Positions 26,399 to 35,617 of a stretch of 50,316 nucleotides of DNA are shown in pieces. Numbering within the stretch: the first letter of the stretch is position 1; each line of letters opens with the position of its first letter. Made by a program: the position numbers and the translations under genes. Location of the stretch: NCBI GenBank assembly GCA_947501445.1, contig CANMVS010000028.1, positions 1 through 50,316 on the forward strand, given 5' to 3'. Under the pieces are notes generated by a model. That model was not told the DNA's origin. It ran no database searches and saw nothing but the letters and a program-made list of their open reading frames with translations. The DNA comes from an uncultured Rhizobiaceae group bacterium. GTDB taxonomy: Bacteria > Pseudomonadota > Alphaproteobacteria > Rhizobiales > Rhizobiaceae.

Positions 26399-26438
26399 GG
26401 ACCCGCGCTATTACCCCCCATGGTGGTGACGCGGGTCC
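26399..26438 (+). terminator. Intra-operon hairpin between coxL and coxD
   Basis: GGACCCGCG (26399-26407) pairs perfectly with CGCGGGTCC (26430-26438) around a 22-nt loop and is followed by AACCTGTTTT. It is 12 bp after the coxL stop codon. It could be a partial terminator or 3'-end stabiliser that makes coxMSL more abundant than coxDEFG. Confidence 0.55.
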
Positions 26439-26484
26439 AACCTGTTTTAAGATACTTTAGATGCCGATTGCCTCTGGAAACCCC

Positions 26485-27363
26485 ATGAAGACAGACCACG
26501 ACATTAAATCCAAACTCGCACAAACCGGCTATCTGGCCGATGAGGCACTGGGCGTTGCATTGCAACTGATGTTGACGCTGCAGCGACCGCTGTTGCTGGA
26601 GGGTGAAGCAGGCGTCGGTAAAACCGAAACAGCCAAGGCCCTTGCGAGCGCGCTCGGCACACAACTCATACGCCTTCAATGCTATGAAGGGCTGGATGCG
26701 ACATCGACAATCTATGAGTGGAATTATCAAAAACAACTGCTGGCAATCCGTGCACGCGAACACGACAAGGTCAGCGCTTCGACCATTGAGAAACAGATAT
26801 TTTCAGAAGATTTCCTGTTGCGCCGGCCACTGCTGCAGGCCATAAGCCAGCCCGAAAGCCCGGTATTGCTGATTGATGAAATCGATCGGGCCGATGAGGA
26901 ATTCGAGGCCTATCTGCTGGAAATCCTGTCGGATTTTCAGATCACAATTCCTGAGCTCGGCACGATTGAAGCGCAAAGCCGTCCCTATGTCATTCTCACA
27001 TCCAACGGGACACGTGAACTATCAGATGCATTGCGACGCCGTTGTCTTTACAGCTATGTGGCTTTTCCGGACCACCAGCGTGAATTGCAGATTTTACATA
27101 TGCGCATGCCCGGACTTGAAGAGGTACTGGCCGACCAGATCATCAATTTCGTCCAGAACCTGCGCAAGGAGGACCTGGAGAAAAAGCCTGGCATCGCTGA
27201 AACGCTGGATTGGGCTGCCGCTCTTGGTGGCCTGGGGATCAAATCCCTTTCCGATGACATCGACAAGGTGACCGCCAGCCTCATCTGCCTGTTGAAAACG
27301 CAGAGCGACCTTGAATCCATTCCCCGCGAGGTCGTACCGCGTTTGGCAGGAAAGGCTGCCTGA
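26485..27363 (+). CDS. coxD: AAA+ ATPase CoxD for CO dehydrogenase maturation
   Basis: A MoxR-type AAA+ ATPase of 292 residues, needed in O. carboxidovorans to sulfurate molybdenum and build the Mo-Cu site. Seen: Walker A GEAGVGKTE near residue 40, Walker B LLIDEIDRAD, sensor 1 region VILTSNGTREL, and arginine finger region ALRRRCLY. Two starts are possible (26461, 26485); the second is preferred because homologues are about 295 residues. Its stop overlaps the coxE start (TGATG). Confidence 0.93.
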   Translation: MKTDHDIKSKLAQTGYLADEALGVALQLMLTLQRPLLLEGEAGVGKTETAKALASALGTQLIRLQCYEGLDATSTIYEWNYQKQLLAIRAREHDKVSASTIEKQIFSEDFLLRRPLLQAISQPESPVLLIDEIDRADEEFEAYLLEILSDFQITIPELGTIEAQSRPYVILTSNGTRELSDALRRRCLYSYVAFPDHQRELQILHMRMPGLEEVLADQIINFVQNLRKEDLEKKPGIAETLDWAAALGGLGIKSLSDDIDKVTASLICLLKTQSDLESIPREVVPRLAGKAA

Positions 27364-28544
27364 TGTCAGCCACCGCATCCACGCCTGTTACGGATCGGCT
27401 CATTGGTTTCATTGACCACCTGCGCGCCAACGGTTTTACCGTCGGTCCACAGGAAAGCAGCCAGATTGCCGACCATCTTGCCACCCATGCGCTGGCGCCG
27501 CTTAGCCGTGTACGGCTGGAATTCAAAACAATGCTGACGGGCGACAGGGATCAGTGGCAGCGTTTTGACGACCTGTTTGAAGCCTATTGGCAAACAACGG
27601 GCCGCACCCGTAGCAGTGCACGACAGACCTATTCGCCCGATATCCGAAAACCGCACCGACAGGCGCCCGTCTGGCAGCAGCATTTATCGCCGGAAGACAT
27701 CCGACAAAACGGTGAAACACCGCAAAGGGAAACACTGGGCCGCGAAAACGCCGAAGGCGAGGCAAGCGGACGATTGATTGCCGCGACACACACGGTTTCC
27801 CAGAAAACCGATCTGAAACATATCGTTGATCCGGATGAAATCCGCGCCGCTGAAGAATTGGCACTGAAGCTGGCCCGCGCCCTGCGCTATCGCCTTTCGC
27901 GCCGCGTCAAAGCCGCCAAAAAGGGCAACCGTATTGACCTGCGCCGCACCATCCGCACAGCACTGCCGCGCGGCGGAGAACCCATCGAATTATTTTACCG
28001 GGCCACACCAGCAAAGCCTGTACACATCATCGTTTTTCTCGACGTGTCCGGCTCGATGAAACATTACAGTCGGTTCTTCCTGCAATTTGTCAAAGGACTT
28101 GTGTGTTCCTGGCTGCACTCAGATGCCTTTGTCTTTCACACGCGGCTCATCAATGTGACCGATGCGGTGCGTGATCGCAATTCGGCCCGGGCGATGACCC
28201 GACTGGCCCTGATGGCAGAAGGCTTTGGTGGCGGTACCAAACTTGGCGCATGCCTGGGTGTATTCAATCGTCAATATGCCCGCAAAATGGCAAGTTCACG
28301 CACGGTCGCACTGATCCTCAGTGATGGCTATGATACGGGCTCACCTGAGGATCTGGCCAGTGAACTGACGCGCCTCAAACGCCACGTCCGGCGGCTTATC
28401 TGGTTGAATCCACTGCTGGGTTGGGAAAACTACGCGCCGGTCACTGCGGCCATGCAGGCCGCCCGGCCGCATATTGATCATTTTGCCGCTGCCAATACGC
28501 TTGAGAGCCTTGCAGCACTTGAGCCGCAACTGGCACAATTGTGA
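27363..28544 (+). CDS. coxE: VWA-domain protein CoxE
   Basis: A 393-residue CoxE protein. The C-terminal VWA domain has the MIDAS motif DVSGSMKHYSRF (about residue 225) for a divalent metal; the N-terminal part is charged, with a low-complexity stretch near 100-140. CoxE acts with the AAA+ protein CoxD (MoxR-VWA chaperone pair) in inserting copper into the apo-enzyme. The genes overlap by one base, so they are coupled. Confidence 0.92.
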   Translation: MSATASTPVTDRLIGFIDHLRANGFTVGPQESSQIADHLATHALAPLSRVRLEFKTMLTGDRDQWQRFDDLFEAYWQTTGRTRSSARQTYSPDIRKPHRQAPVWQQHLSPEDIRQNGETPQRETLGRENAEGEASGRLIAATHTVSQKTDLKHIVDPDEIRAAEELALKLARALRYRLSRRVKAAKKGNRIDLRRTIRTALPRGGEPIELFYRATPAKPVHIIVFLDVSGSMKHYSRFFLQFVKGLVCSWLHSDAFVFHTRLINVTDAVRDRNSARAMTRLALMAEGFGGGTKLGACLGVFNRQYARKMASSRTVALILSDGYDTGSPEDLASELTRLKRHVRRLIWLNPLLGWENYAPVTAAMQAARPHIDHFAAANTLESLAALEPQLAQL

Positions 28545-28553
28545 GGGACAATC

Positions 28554-29396
28554 ATGAAACTCTCAGATGACACACTCGACCTGATCGAACAGTTACGCAG
28601 CCTCGGCGAAAGCTTCTGTATTGCCACCATTGTGCGCACGAAACACGCAACCTCGGCAAAACCGGGCGCAAAGGCTGTCGTAACAGAAGATGGTGAACTG
28701 CACGGATTTCTGGGCGGCGGCTGCGTGACCGGCGCTATCAAAAAACAAGCCCTTCAGGCGCTCGAAACGCAACAACCCGTCATGATCCGCATCAAGCCGA
28801 AGGATGAGGTCATTGCGCCGGTGGATACAGACGGCACCACGCTGCATAAATCATCCTGCCCCAGCGGTGGAACGGTTGAGGTGTTTTTGGAGCCGATGAA
28901 AGCCACAAGGCGGTTGATTATTCTGGGCTCCTCTCCCATCGCCCGCACGTTGATTGATATTGCTGCCACCATAGGTTACCGCACCATTGTCGGAGCACCT
29001 GGCGATAATGCCGATCATATGAAAGGCGCCGATGAATTTCACGATGATTTTGCCAGCGCCGCGGCACTGGCCGGACCGCAGGACGCGATCATCCTGTCCA
29101 CCCAGGGCAAACGTGACCGTGAAGCACTGCGCGCGGCCCTTGCCAGCAAGGCCGGCTATCTCGGCATGGTCGCAAGCCGCCACAAATTTGCAAAACTGTC
29201 TGAAGATTTTTCCGGCGACCCCCATTTGAACAGTCGCCTTGGCGACATCCACGCCCCGGCAGGTCTCGACATCAAGGCCGTGGAACCGGAAGAAATCGCC
29301 CTGTCGATTATTGCGCAGGTTGTTGCCCGGCGCCGCGCAAGACAGGCGGAAACCGCTGCTCCGCCAGACACAAAGATCGCGGCGCGCAAATCATAA
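28554..29396 (+). CDS. coxF: XdhC/CoxF-family maturation factor
   Basis: A 280-residue XdhC/CoxF-type protein, with the N-terminal XdhC_CoxI domain (GELHGFLGGGCVTGAI, TLHKSSCPSGGTVEVF with conserved cysteines) and a C-terminal Rossmann domain (LIILGSSPIARTLIDIAATI, GAPGD). In the cox cluster CoxF is needed for copper insertion during maturation; XdhC proteins bind molybdenum cofactor in xanthine dehydrogenase assembly. It lies 9 bp behind coxE. Confidence 0.9.
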   Translation: MKLSDDTLDLIEQLRSLGESFCIATIVRTKHATSAKPGAKAVVTEDGELHGFLGGGCVTGAIKKQALQALETQQPVMIRIKPKDEVIAPVDTDGTTLHKSSCPSGGTVEVFLEPMKATRRLIILGSSPIARTLIDIAATIGYRTIVGAPGDNADHMKGADEFHDDFASAAALAGPQDAIILSTQGKRDREALRAALASKAGYLGMVASRHKFAKLSEDFSGDPHLNSRLGDIHAPAGLDIKAVEPEEIALSIIAQVVARRRARQAETAAPPDTKIAARKS

Positions 29397-29436
29397 ACGC
29401 CGCTGTAAAAATCCCGAATTCAACAAGGACACTTCC

Positions 29437-29886
29437 ATGGAAATGAACGACAGCCAACGCATCAACGCCCCACGCCAGATGGTCTATGATGCGCTCAACG
29501 ATGCCGAGGTTTTAAAAGCCTGCATTCCCGGTTGTGAAAGTCTCGAAAAAACCTCCGACACCCAAATGAACGCCACGGTGGTGCTGCGCGTTGGGCCCGT
29601 TAAAGCAAAATTTGCCGGCAGCGTTGAGCTTTCCGATCTCGTCCCACCGCAAAGCTATACCATTACCGGTGAAGGAAAAGGTGGTGTCGCGGGCTTTGCG
29701 CGCGGTGGCGCGACTGTGACACTGATTGAGGATGGTGATGGAACAATATTGGAATATGCGGTCAAAGCCGACATAGGCGGTAAACTGGCACAACTCGGCA
29801 GCCGGCTGATTGATTCGACATCGAAAAAACTGGCGAAACAGTTTTTCGACAATTTCGGCACACTGCTGGATGAGCGGGCCGGGTAA
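29437..29886 (+). CDS. coxG: CoxG, membrane-anchoring protein of CO dehydrogenase
   Basis: A 149-residue SRPBCC/START-like protein of the CoxG family, which attaches CO dehydrogenase to the cytoplasmic membrane. Seen: the family start MEMNDSQRINAPRQMVYDAL and LKACIPGCESL, and the VGPVKAKFAGSVEL strand. Start: AAGGAC lies 6 bases before ATG 29437. The 3' half occurs a second time as a broken copy at 41066-41318, in the same orientation, on the far side of the sugar-acid operon. Confidence 0.92.
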   Translation: MEMNDSQRINAPRQMVYDALNDAEVLKACIPGCESLEKTSDTQMNATVVLRVGPVKAKFAGSVELSDLVPPQSYTITGEGKGGVAGFARGGATVTLIEDGDGTILEYAVKADIGGKLAQLGSRLIDSTSKKLAKQFFDNFGTLLDERAG

Positions 29887-29905
29887 TCCGGGCTCATTCC
29901 CGGAT
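29886..29905 (+). terminator. Hairpin at the end of the cox operon
   Basis: ATCCGGG and CCCGGAT form a perfect 7-bp stem with a 6-nt loop right after the coxG stop codon. There is no run of T, so it is weak as an intrinsic terminator. Confidence 0.4.
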
Positions 29906-29996
29906 CATTGTTGAATATTCACAATATCCAGCAGTTTTATTGCCAATTGGAACCTGCGGCGCATCGAAGTTGATTACCTGCAGGTTTCGTTTCTTG

Positions 29997-31175
29997 TCAC
30001 ACCAATGCCGGTGTCCGATATAACACCTTTCCATTCACCGTGATCTCGGTATCCACCAGATAGGGTGCCAGACCTGGCAGATCGATATCAACACCAAGAC
30101 CAGGGGATTCAGGTGCCTTTACCAGCCCCTTTGCATCGCGCTGCAAATGTTTGGTAGTGAGGTCGAGGGCCAATTGACTGGGTTGTGCCGGAAATTCGCA
30201 AATATTGTGATCGGCAAGCCCGGCGTATGGTTGAAGAGAAGCACTTAACGCCAGGTGGCTGGTGAATGTGTGATTGACATAGGTCACACCGCGGGATGCA
30301 GCCGACGCAGCAACGGTCTTTGCCGGACCAATACCGCCTATTCGTCCGCAATCAATCTGAATGTAGCCAACCTTTCCGTATCGCATGAGGTGCTCCGCCA
30401 TGTGAATATTATGGGACGCTTCGCCGCCTGCGGTGCGAACCGAACTTCCCTGCCCTGCAAGTGAGGCATAGGCTTCCAGTGCGTTGGCTTGAAAGGGCTC
30501 TTCTATCCACAGTGCGCGCGCCGCTTCGAGAGCCTGCATTCGGGCGGAGGCCGCCTCGACATCCTCGCCGAAAATCTGCCCTGCATCAACCATCAAAAAG
30601 GCGTCAGGCCCTATTCCTTCTCGCGCCGCTGCAAACTGATCAGCATCGTCTGAAACTGTTGCGCGGCCAATGGGTCCCCAGCCGAATTTGAATGCGGAAA
30701 ATCCCTCAGAAAGCGCTTTTCGGGCCCGGTCCAGCGTTTCCTGCGGCGTGTCACCAAACAATAACGACGCATAGGGGATCTTCGCTTCACTGCTACGATA
30801 GCCCAATAGAGACCAGACCGGCGCATCAAGCCTGCGGCCGAGAACATCCCAAAGAGCCATTTCGACACCTGAAAACGTGTGTGAAGCCTGAAGAAGATCC
30901 ATACTGTCATAGGCAACGCGTGCGGCGATCCGGTGAATATCCTGGGGACTTTCCAGTTTTTGACCAAGTACAGATGCACCGACGGGACGGCAGACACCGT
31001 GAGACATGGGGCAAACGAAGGCGGCAATGGAGGGAAGCGGCGCAGCCTCACATTCCCCCCAGCCAATCTGATTGCCCGCTGTTACCCGCACCAGCAGCGC
31101 ATCCTGACTACCATCAACATCTTCCGTGACATTGGGCATTGTAAGATAAAAAAAGTCTACAGCATCAATTTTCAT
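29997..31175 (-). CDS. Enolase-superfamily (MR/MLE) protein 2
   Basis: Mandelate racemase/muconate lactonizing superfamily member, 392 residues. Metal ligands are placed as D197 (LMVDAG), E225 (WIEEPF) and E252 (GGEASH); a possible base is K163 (FKFGWGP) with H302 (VNHTFTSH) opposite. The KxK motif of the mandelate racemase subgroup is reduced to K-F-G. Start: ATG 31175 gives MKIDAVDFFYL, the family N-terminus; an open frame upstream to 31274 has no family match. It is the last gene of the operon; the reaction, perhaps sugar-acid dehydration or epimerisation, cannot be told. Confidence 0.85.
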   Translation of the reverse strand: MKIDAVDFFYLTMPNVTEDVDGSQDALLVRVTAGNQIGWGECEAAPLPSIAAFVCPMSHGVCRPVGASVLGQKLESPQDIHRIAARVAYDSMDLLQASHTFSGVEMALWDVLGRRLDAPVWSLLGYRSSEAKIPYASLLFGDTPQETLDRARKALSEGFSAFKFGWGPIGRATVSDDADQFAAAREGIGPDAFLMVDAGQIFGEDVEAASARMQALEAARALWIEEPFQANALEAYASLAGQGSSVRTAGGEASHNIHMAEHLMRYGKVGYIQIDCGRIGGIGPAKTVAASAASRGVTYVNHTFTSHLALSASLQPYAGLADHNICEFPAQPSQLALDLTTKHLQRDAKGLVKAPESPGLGVDIDLPGLAPYLVDTEITVNGKVLYRTPALV

Positions 31176-31270
31176 GACATTCAGGAACCTTGTTCGTCGG
31201 ATTTTGTATGTGCAGTTGTTGCCTGGTGAGCGCCCCGGAAGCCGATCGTTGCTGGGTGCACAAGTCCCTT

Positions 31271-32179
31271 TCACAGTGAATATGAAGACCCTTCGGGAGC
31301 ATCAGATACTAAAAACTCGATGTTGCCGCACAGGGTTTCGTCGGTTTCCAGAATGTGGATTCCCGGGCCGATCTCTCCTTTGCTCAACGTGTCAAACCCG
31401 CACGGTGCATTGGATTGCGGTTCGAGACAAAATGTTTCCGGATCATTGGCTGGTACGTGAAACATCAGGTGTCTGAAAATTTTATCAGCACTAATGGCAA
31501 GACCGACGCCCGCTCCGGGCCAATAGACCTCTACCAAACCGGTCCAATCCTCGTAGCACCTGTTTTGGTACGCACGCAGTGGTTCTTTCCACCGGGAAAA
31601 ATCAAATGCACGTAGGGTTTTCGACCTGTAGGTCGTGAGACCTTCTTCATCACATGACAGATAAGTACCTGATTGAAATCGAACCTTGACGCCACCTTGA
31701 CGGGGGAACCATGGATGCTGACCCATCCCAAACGGCAATCGAAACGGCGCCTTGTTTGTCAGCGACGTGGCAACGCTCAACGTTTTGTCAGACAGATGAA
31801 ATGCCTGTGTTGCTGCAAAAGAATATGCGTCATCACAGCACTCAAGTGTCAAAATAGTATGGTTTGTGCTGTGCTCTTCAACCGTCCAGGGGTGCATCCA
31901 TCCCGTTCCGTGAAAGTTCAGGCGGCTGCCCGTCATATTTGGTGAGACAGAATAATCTGTTGCGTCAAATGTGAACCTGTTATCACGGATGCAATTTGCA
32001 AATGGAACCATTGGAAACATGCTCATTCCAAGCGACGCAGGTTTGGCGGTACCGGTTGTGGAGGCTGGTCGCATCAGGTCAAATCGCCCGCTTTTTCGAG
32101 CGAGGTAAAACCCGGCAACCGATCCCCCTATATCCGGAGCCACATCCAGACAAAGATCCCCCGACCGCAATGCCAACAT
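31271..32179 (-). CDS. Aldose 1-epimerase-like protein
   Basis: Galactose mutarotase-fold protein, about 302 residues, similar to the aldose 1-epimerase family with the N-terminal SGDLCLDVAPDIGGSVAGFY and GMGQHPWFP segment containing a conserved His. LNFHGTGWMHPW holds a second family histidine. It probably interconverts anomers of the sugar or lactone handled by the operon. Start: ATG 32179 is preferred; a TTG at 32215 would overlap the upstream MR/MLE gene by 20 bases. Confidence 0.82.
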   Translation of the reverse strand: MLALRSGDLCLDVAPDIGGSVAGFYLARKSGRFDLMRPASTTGTAKPASLGMSMFPMVPFANCIRDNRFTFDATDYSVSPNMTGSRLNFHGTGWMHPWTVEEHSTNHTILTLECCDDAYSFAATQAFHLSDKTLSVATSLTNKAPFRLPFGMGQHPWFPRQGGVKVRFQSGTYLSCDEEGLTTYRSKTLRAFDFSRWKEPLRAYQNRCYEDWTGLVEVYWPGAGVGLAISADKIFRHLMFHVPANDPETFCLEPQSNAPCGFDTLSKGEIGPGIHILETDETLCGNIEFLVSDAPEGSSYSL

Positions 32180-32195
32180 GCCCGGTTTGCGTGCC

Positions 32196-33338
32196 TTACC
32201 CGACAATTCGTCCAACGTCCGCCCCAGTCATTGATTGCAGAGCATCCCTGTCCAATTCTATGCCGAGCCCGGGTTTTTGCGGTATCTCCAGCATTCCGTC
32301 GCTATCCAGCTTCCAGCCCTTGGTGGTGATTTCATCCACATATGGAGAGCCACCAATATACTCCACAAGGTCTGTTGTCGGGAAGGCTGCTGCAAGATGC
32401 AGATCGGCAGCCAGGCCGATTGCCGTATTCCAGCCATGTCCAATATAGCGAACGCCAAAGGCGTTTGCCATCCGGGCGATTTGTACCTGTTCTGAAATAC
32501 CACCAACTTTAGTGACGTCGGGTTGAACGATGTCAATGGCCCGTTTTTCCAGCCACGGCAGGAAATTCTGTCTGCGGGTCAGGCACTCACAGCCCGCGAT
32601 GGGAACCGGGCTGCGCTCACGCAATGTCCGATGATCATCTACATCATCCGGTTTCAGCGCTTCTTCAAACCAGTAGACATTATAGGCCTTCAACATGTCT
32701 GCGGTACGGATTGCCCAATTCAGCCCATTGGGCCAATAGGCGTCGCTTCCCCCTGCATCCACCATCAGCAATGTGTCTTCCCCGGCTCCTTCCCGGGCGG
32801 CCTTGACAATTTCCTCATCCAGTTTCGGATTGTTACGCCGACCGAATGGCCCCCAGCCTATCTTGATGGCGCGATATCCCGCATTGCTGAAAAACGCGGC
32901 ACGTTCCTTCATCAGATCGGGCATTTCCATCAGGATTGAGGCATAGGCCATCACCCGGGACCGATGACACCCACCCAGCAGGCGGCTTAAAGGCTGGCCA
33001 CAGATCTGGCCGAATAAATCCCACAGTGCGATATCAATACCGCTGATCGTATGGGTAATTGTACCGCCTAATCCCATCCAGAACATATGCTGATGCAGCT
33101 TTTCCGCTACCCGAGCCGGCTCCTCGGCAGTCTCACCAACAACAAGCGGGCGCAATACGGACAGAGCAGCTTCAACCAACCCGGCATTGGTAAAAACGCT
33201 ACCAACGCCCATTTTGCCGTCATCCGTACGCACGACGATGAGGCAATGCACTGAATCCTCTGGCTTGATCTCGTGTGACCAGCCACCCTTGGGGGATTTT
33301 CCCGATAGTCCAATGGCGTCAACGGACAAAATCTTCAT
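32196..33338 (-). CDS. Enolase-superfamily (MR/MLE) protein 1
   Basis: A 380-residue MR/MLE superfamily protein. Metal ligands D194 (MVDAGG), E225 (WFEEAL) and E251 (GCECLTR); Lys159 (KIGWGPFG) and His301 (GHGWNTAIG) are the candidate bases. The C-terminal GWNTAIGLAADLHLAAAFPT segment resembles galactarolactone cycloisomerases and sugar-acid dehydratases, but no assignment is safe. AAGGAG lies 6 bases before the ATG. It shares K-[IF]-GWGP-[FI]-G-R with the second enolase of the operon, so the two are likely functional partners. Confidence 0.87.
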   Translation of the reverse strand: MKILSVDAIGLSGKSPKGGWSHEIKPEDSVHCLIVVRTDDGKMGVGSVFTNAGLVEAALSVLRPLVVGETAEEPARVAEKLHQHMFWMGLGGTITHTISGIDIALWDLFGQICGQPLSRLLGGCHRSRVMAYASILMEMPDLMKERAAFFSNAGYRAIKIGWGPFGRRNNPKLDEEIVKAAREGAGEDTLLMVDAGGSDAYWPNGLNWAIRTADMLKAYNVYWFEEALKPDDVDDHRTLRERSPVPIAGCECLTRRQNFLPWLEKRAIDIVQPDVTKVGGISEQVQIARMANAFGVRYIGHGWNTAIGLAADLHLAAAFPTTDLVEYIGGSPYVDEITTKGWKLDSDGMLEIPQKPGLGIELDRDALQSMTGADVGRIVG

Positions 33339-33348
33339 TGGCTTCTCC

Positions 33349-34122
33349 TTACATCGTAGATGTTACACCGCCGTCGACCATCAGATATTGACCGGTGATA
33401 TAGCCACATCCGTCACCGCAGAAAAATGCTAGTGCCTTGGCTATATCTTCGGGCTGGGCGGCGCGTTTGAGCGGGATTCGCCCATATTTGATATAAATAT
33501 CCTTGAACCAATCGGTCTCGTGTTCGTGGCCGCTGCCATCCGGCAATATAGCCATGCGCGTATCGACAAAACCGGGGCAGATACAATTAACCAGAATGCC
33601 GTCATCGGCCAAATCGATGGCGAGCGCACGCGTCATACTGATTACGCCCCCTTTTGCTGTGGAGTACGGCACACAATCCGCAGTACCCAACACACCGAGG
33701 ATTGATGCCACATTCACGACCCTTGCCGCATGCGAACGCTTTAACAACGGACGCATGGCCAGCGTCATCCACAAGACACTGTTCTGGTTCACATCCTGAA
33801 CGTGCTGAAACCTGCTGCGCGTCAGATCATCCAAAGGTGTTCCATCAAGGATGGCGGCATTGTTTACCAATACATCAAGTTGGCCCTGCCAGCGCTCATC
33901 TATATGTGACACCAGTGATTGAATTTGCGTCTCATCGGTTACATCGACAGTCATGGATTCAACGGCATGACCTTTTCGCTGAAGTTCATTGGCAGTCGCC
34001 TTCACAGCGTCGCCATCGATATCCGCGATCAATACCGTTGCACCATGTGCGGCCAGTTCCTGTGCGCAGGCGGCACCTATTCCCCGTGCCGCGCCGGTGA
34101 TAAGAACTTTTTTTCCAGCCAT
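33349..34122 (-). CDS. SDR-family oxidoreductase
   Basis: Short-chain dehydrogenase/reductase of about 257 residues. Cofactor motif TGAARGIG, adenine-side D in DIDGDAV (NAD preferred over NADP), NNAAIL, catalytic serine in VASILG and the YSTAK pair (Y-X3-K). A good fit for a sugar- or lactone-dehydrogenase. Start: ATG 34122 gives MAGKKVLITG; a GntR-overlapping ATG at 34161 (ATGA with the GntR stop) is a coupled alternative adding 13 residues. Confidence 0.9.
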   Translation of the reverse strand: MAGKKVLITGAARGIGAACAQELAAHGATVLIADIDGDAVKATANELQRKGHAVESMTVDVTDETQIQSLVSHIDERWQGQLDVLVNNAAILDGTPLDDLTRSRFQHVQDVNQNSVLWMTLAMRPLLKRSHAARVVNVASILGVLGTADCVPYSTAKGGVISMTRALAIDLADDGILVNCICPGFVDTRMAILPDGSGHEHETDWFKDIYIKYGRIPLKRAAQPEDIAKALAFFCGDGCGYITGQYLMVDGGVTSTM

Positions 34123-34157
34123 TGGCCCATTACCTTTCTTGGACAAGCAATCCGCAC

Positions 34158-34817
34158 TCATCGAACCGTCGGAAAATGTTGTTTCAGAACGGCCTTAATG
34201 TCATCCGGATTGCCGTTCTGGATGAATTCGATAAGAGTTTGATGGTCCTGAACTTCACCAGTCCGCTTGGAAAGAATGTTCCAGTCGCGACAAAATACGA
34301 TCCGAAGGTGGGGCGTAAGACAATCCCAGATATTCTCCACGAGATCGTTGTTGGAATGGCGCGCAATCGTTTTGTGAAACTCCAGGTCGATACTGCTGAG
34401 CGCAACTGCGTCTGCCTCTGACGACAGTGCCGCCATGCGGTCGACTATTTCCTGGAGTTTTTCAACGAGCTCAGCCTTCTTTTCAGTGTCCTCCATCACC
34501 CGTTTCAGGAGAATCAGTTCAACTGCCAGCCTAATCTCCATAAGGTCCCTGACACGATGTTTGCCATAATCTGAAACCCGTAGCCCGCGCCCCCCGCCGG
34601 ATTCGAGAACGCCATAGGTAAGCAGTCGCTGTGTAGCCTCGCGAACAGGCACACGGCTGACATTCAGTAATTTTCCCAATCCGGACTCTGTCAACCTTTC
34701 GCCGTCTTGAAGTTCCTCCCGGGCAATCGCGAGCACAAGTTTTTGCTCAACTTGATCAGCTGCAGTTAATTCTGACTTTATGGGTGATAATTCTGACATT
34801 GTTTTGCTGCTGCTCAT
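34158..34817 (-). CDS. GntR-family regulator (FCD/FadR subfamily)
   Basis: A 219-residue GntR regulator. N-terminal winged HTH (ERLTESGLGKLLNVSRVPVREATQRLLTYGVLES) and C-terminal all-helical FCD domain with metal-ligand-like histidines (FHKTIARHSNN). FCD regulators typically sense sugar acids or organic acids. ATG overlaps the stop of the upstream ABC ATPase gene. It likely controls the operon through a GTATAC-A-GTATAC site upstream of the substrate-binding protein gene. Confidence 0.88.
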   Translation of the reverse strand: MSSSKTMSELSPIKSELTAADQVEQKLVLAIAREELQDGERLTESGLGKLLNVSRVPVREATQRLLTYGVLESGGGRGLRVSDYGKHRVRDLMEIRLAVELILLKRVMEDTEKKAELVEKLQEIVDRMAALSSEADAVALSSIDLEFHKTIARHSNNDLVENIWDCLTPHLRIVFCRDWNILSKRTGEVQDHQTLIEFIQNGNPDDIKAVLKQHFPTVR

Positions 34818-35617
34818 GAGGTTACCTGCACAACCGGCGTCGATTTATCGTGTCTCGCGCCGGGGATAGATGCCAGGAGGTTTTTTGTATATTGGTGACT
34901 GGGATTTTCGAATATCGGGCCTGTTTTTCCTTGCTCAACCACTTCACCCTTGTACATAACGTATACACGATCACACAGGTATCGAATCACCCGTAAATCA
35001 TGCGAAATGAAGACAATGCTGATCCCAAGATCCTTCTGAAGGTCAACAAGAAGCTGAAGGACCTGTGCCTGCACGGAAACATCAAGACCGGAAACGATCT
35101 CATCACAGATCAATACACTTGGTTCAAGCATTAACGCCCGTGCCAGGCTCACCCGCTGACGCTGCCCACCGGACAGTTGCACCGGCAAACGCCGAGCCAT
35201 ATCGGGGTGAAGGCCGACTTTTTTCAACATCTCGCTGACCCGTCCGAGGCGCTCTGAGGCCGGGCATTTTTTGTGCACGCTCAGCGGTTCAGCAAGAGCC
35301 GCACCAATTCGCATGGTGGGGCACAATGCCGTAAACGGATCCTGAAAGACATATTGGACATTCAGGCGCAGGTTCCTCCAGTCTACCCGTGACTCCAACA
35401 GGTGACCGTCCTTGTATACCTGCCCCTTGGTCGCTGATTCTATTCCAATCATGATGCGGGCCAACGTAGTTTTTCCTGACCCGCTTTCACCCACGACGCC
35501 AACTGTCTCGCCTGGATAAACGTCTACCGAAACGTCATTCAACGCCCTGGCGGCATGTGGGCTTCGGCTGGCACCGAATACTTTGGTTATGTTTTTTGCG
35601 TCAATAATCGGTGTCAC
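34814..35617 (-). CDS. Dipeptide/oligopeptide-type ABC transporter ATP-binding protein (DppF-like)
   Basis: A 267-residue ATPase with Walker A GESGSGKTT, signature LSGGQRQR, Walker B VLICDEIVSGLD and H-loop ISHD; the C-terminus has the typical DppF/OppF part HQYTKNLLASIPGAR. Start is GTG 35617, overlapping the stop of the upstream ATPase (GTGA). One of the two NBDs powering the importer. Confidence 0.92.
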   Translation of the reverse strand: MTPIIDAKNITKVFGASRSPHAARALNDVSVDVYPGETVGVVGESGSGKTTLARIMIGIESATKGQVYKDGHLLESRVDWRNLRLNVQYVFQDPFTALCPTMRIGAALAEPLSVHKKCPASERLGRVSEMLKKVGLHPDMARRLPVQLSGGQRQRVSLARALMLEPSVLICDEIVSGLDVSVQAQVLQLLVDLQKDLGISIVFISHDLRVIRYLCDRVYVMYKGEVVEQGKTGPIFENPSHQYTKNLLASIPGARHDKSTPVVQVTS

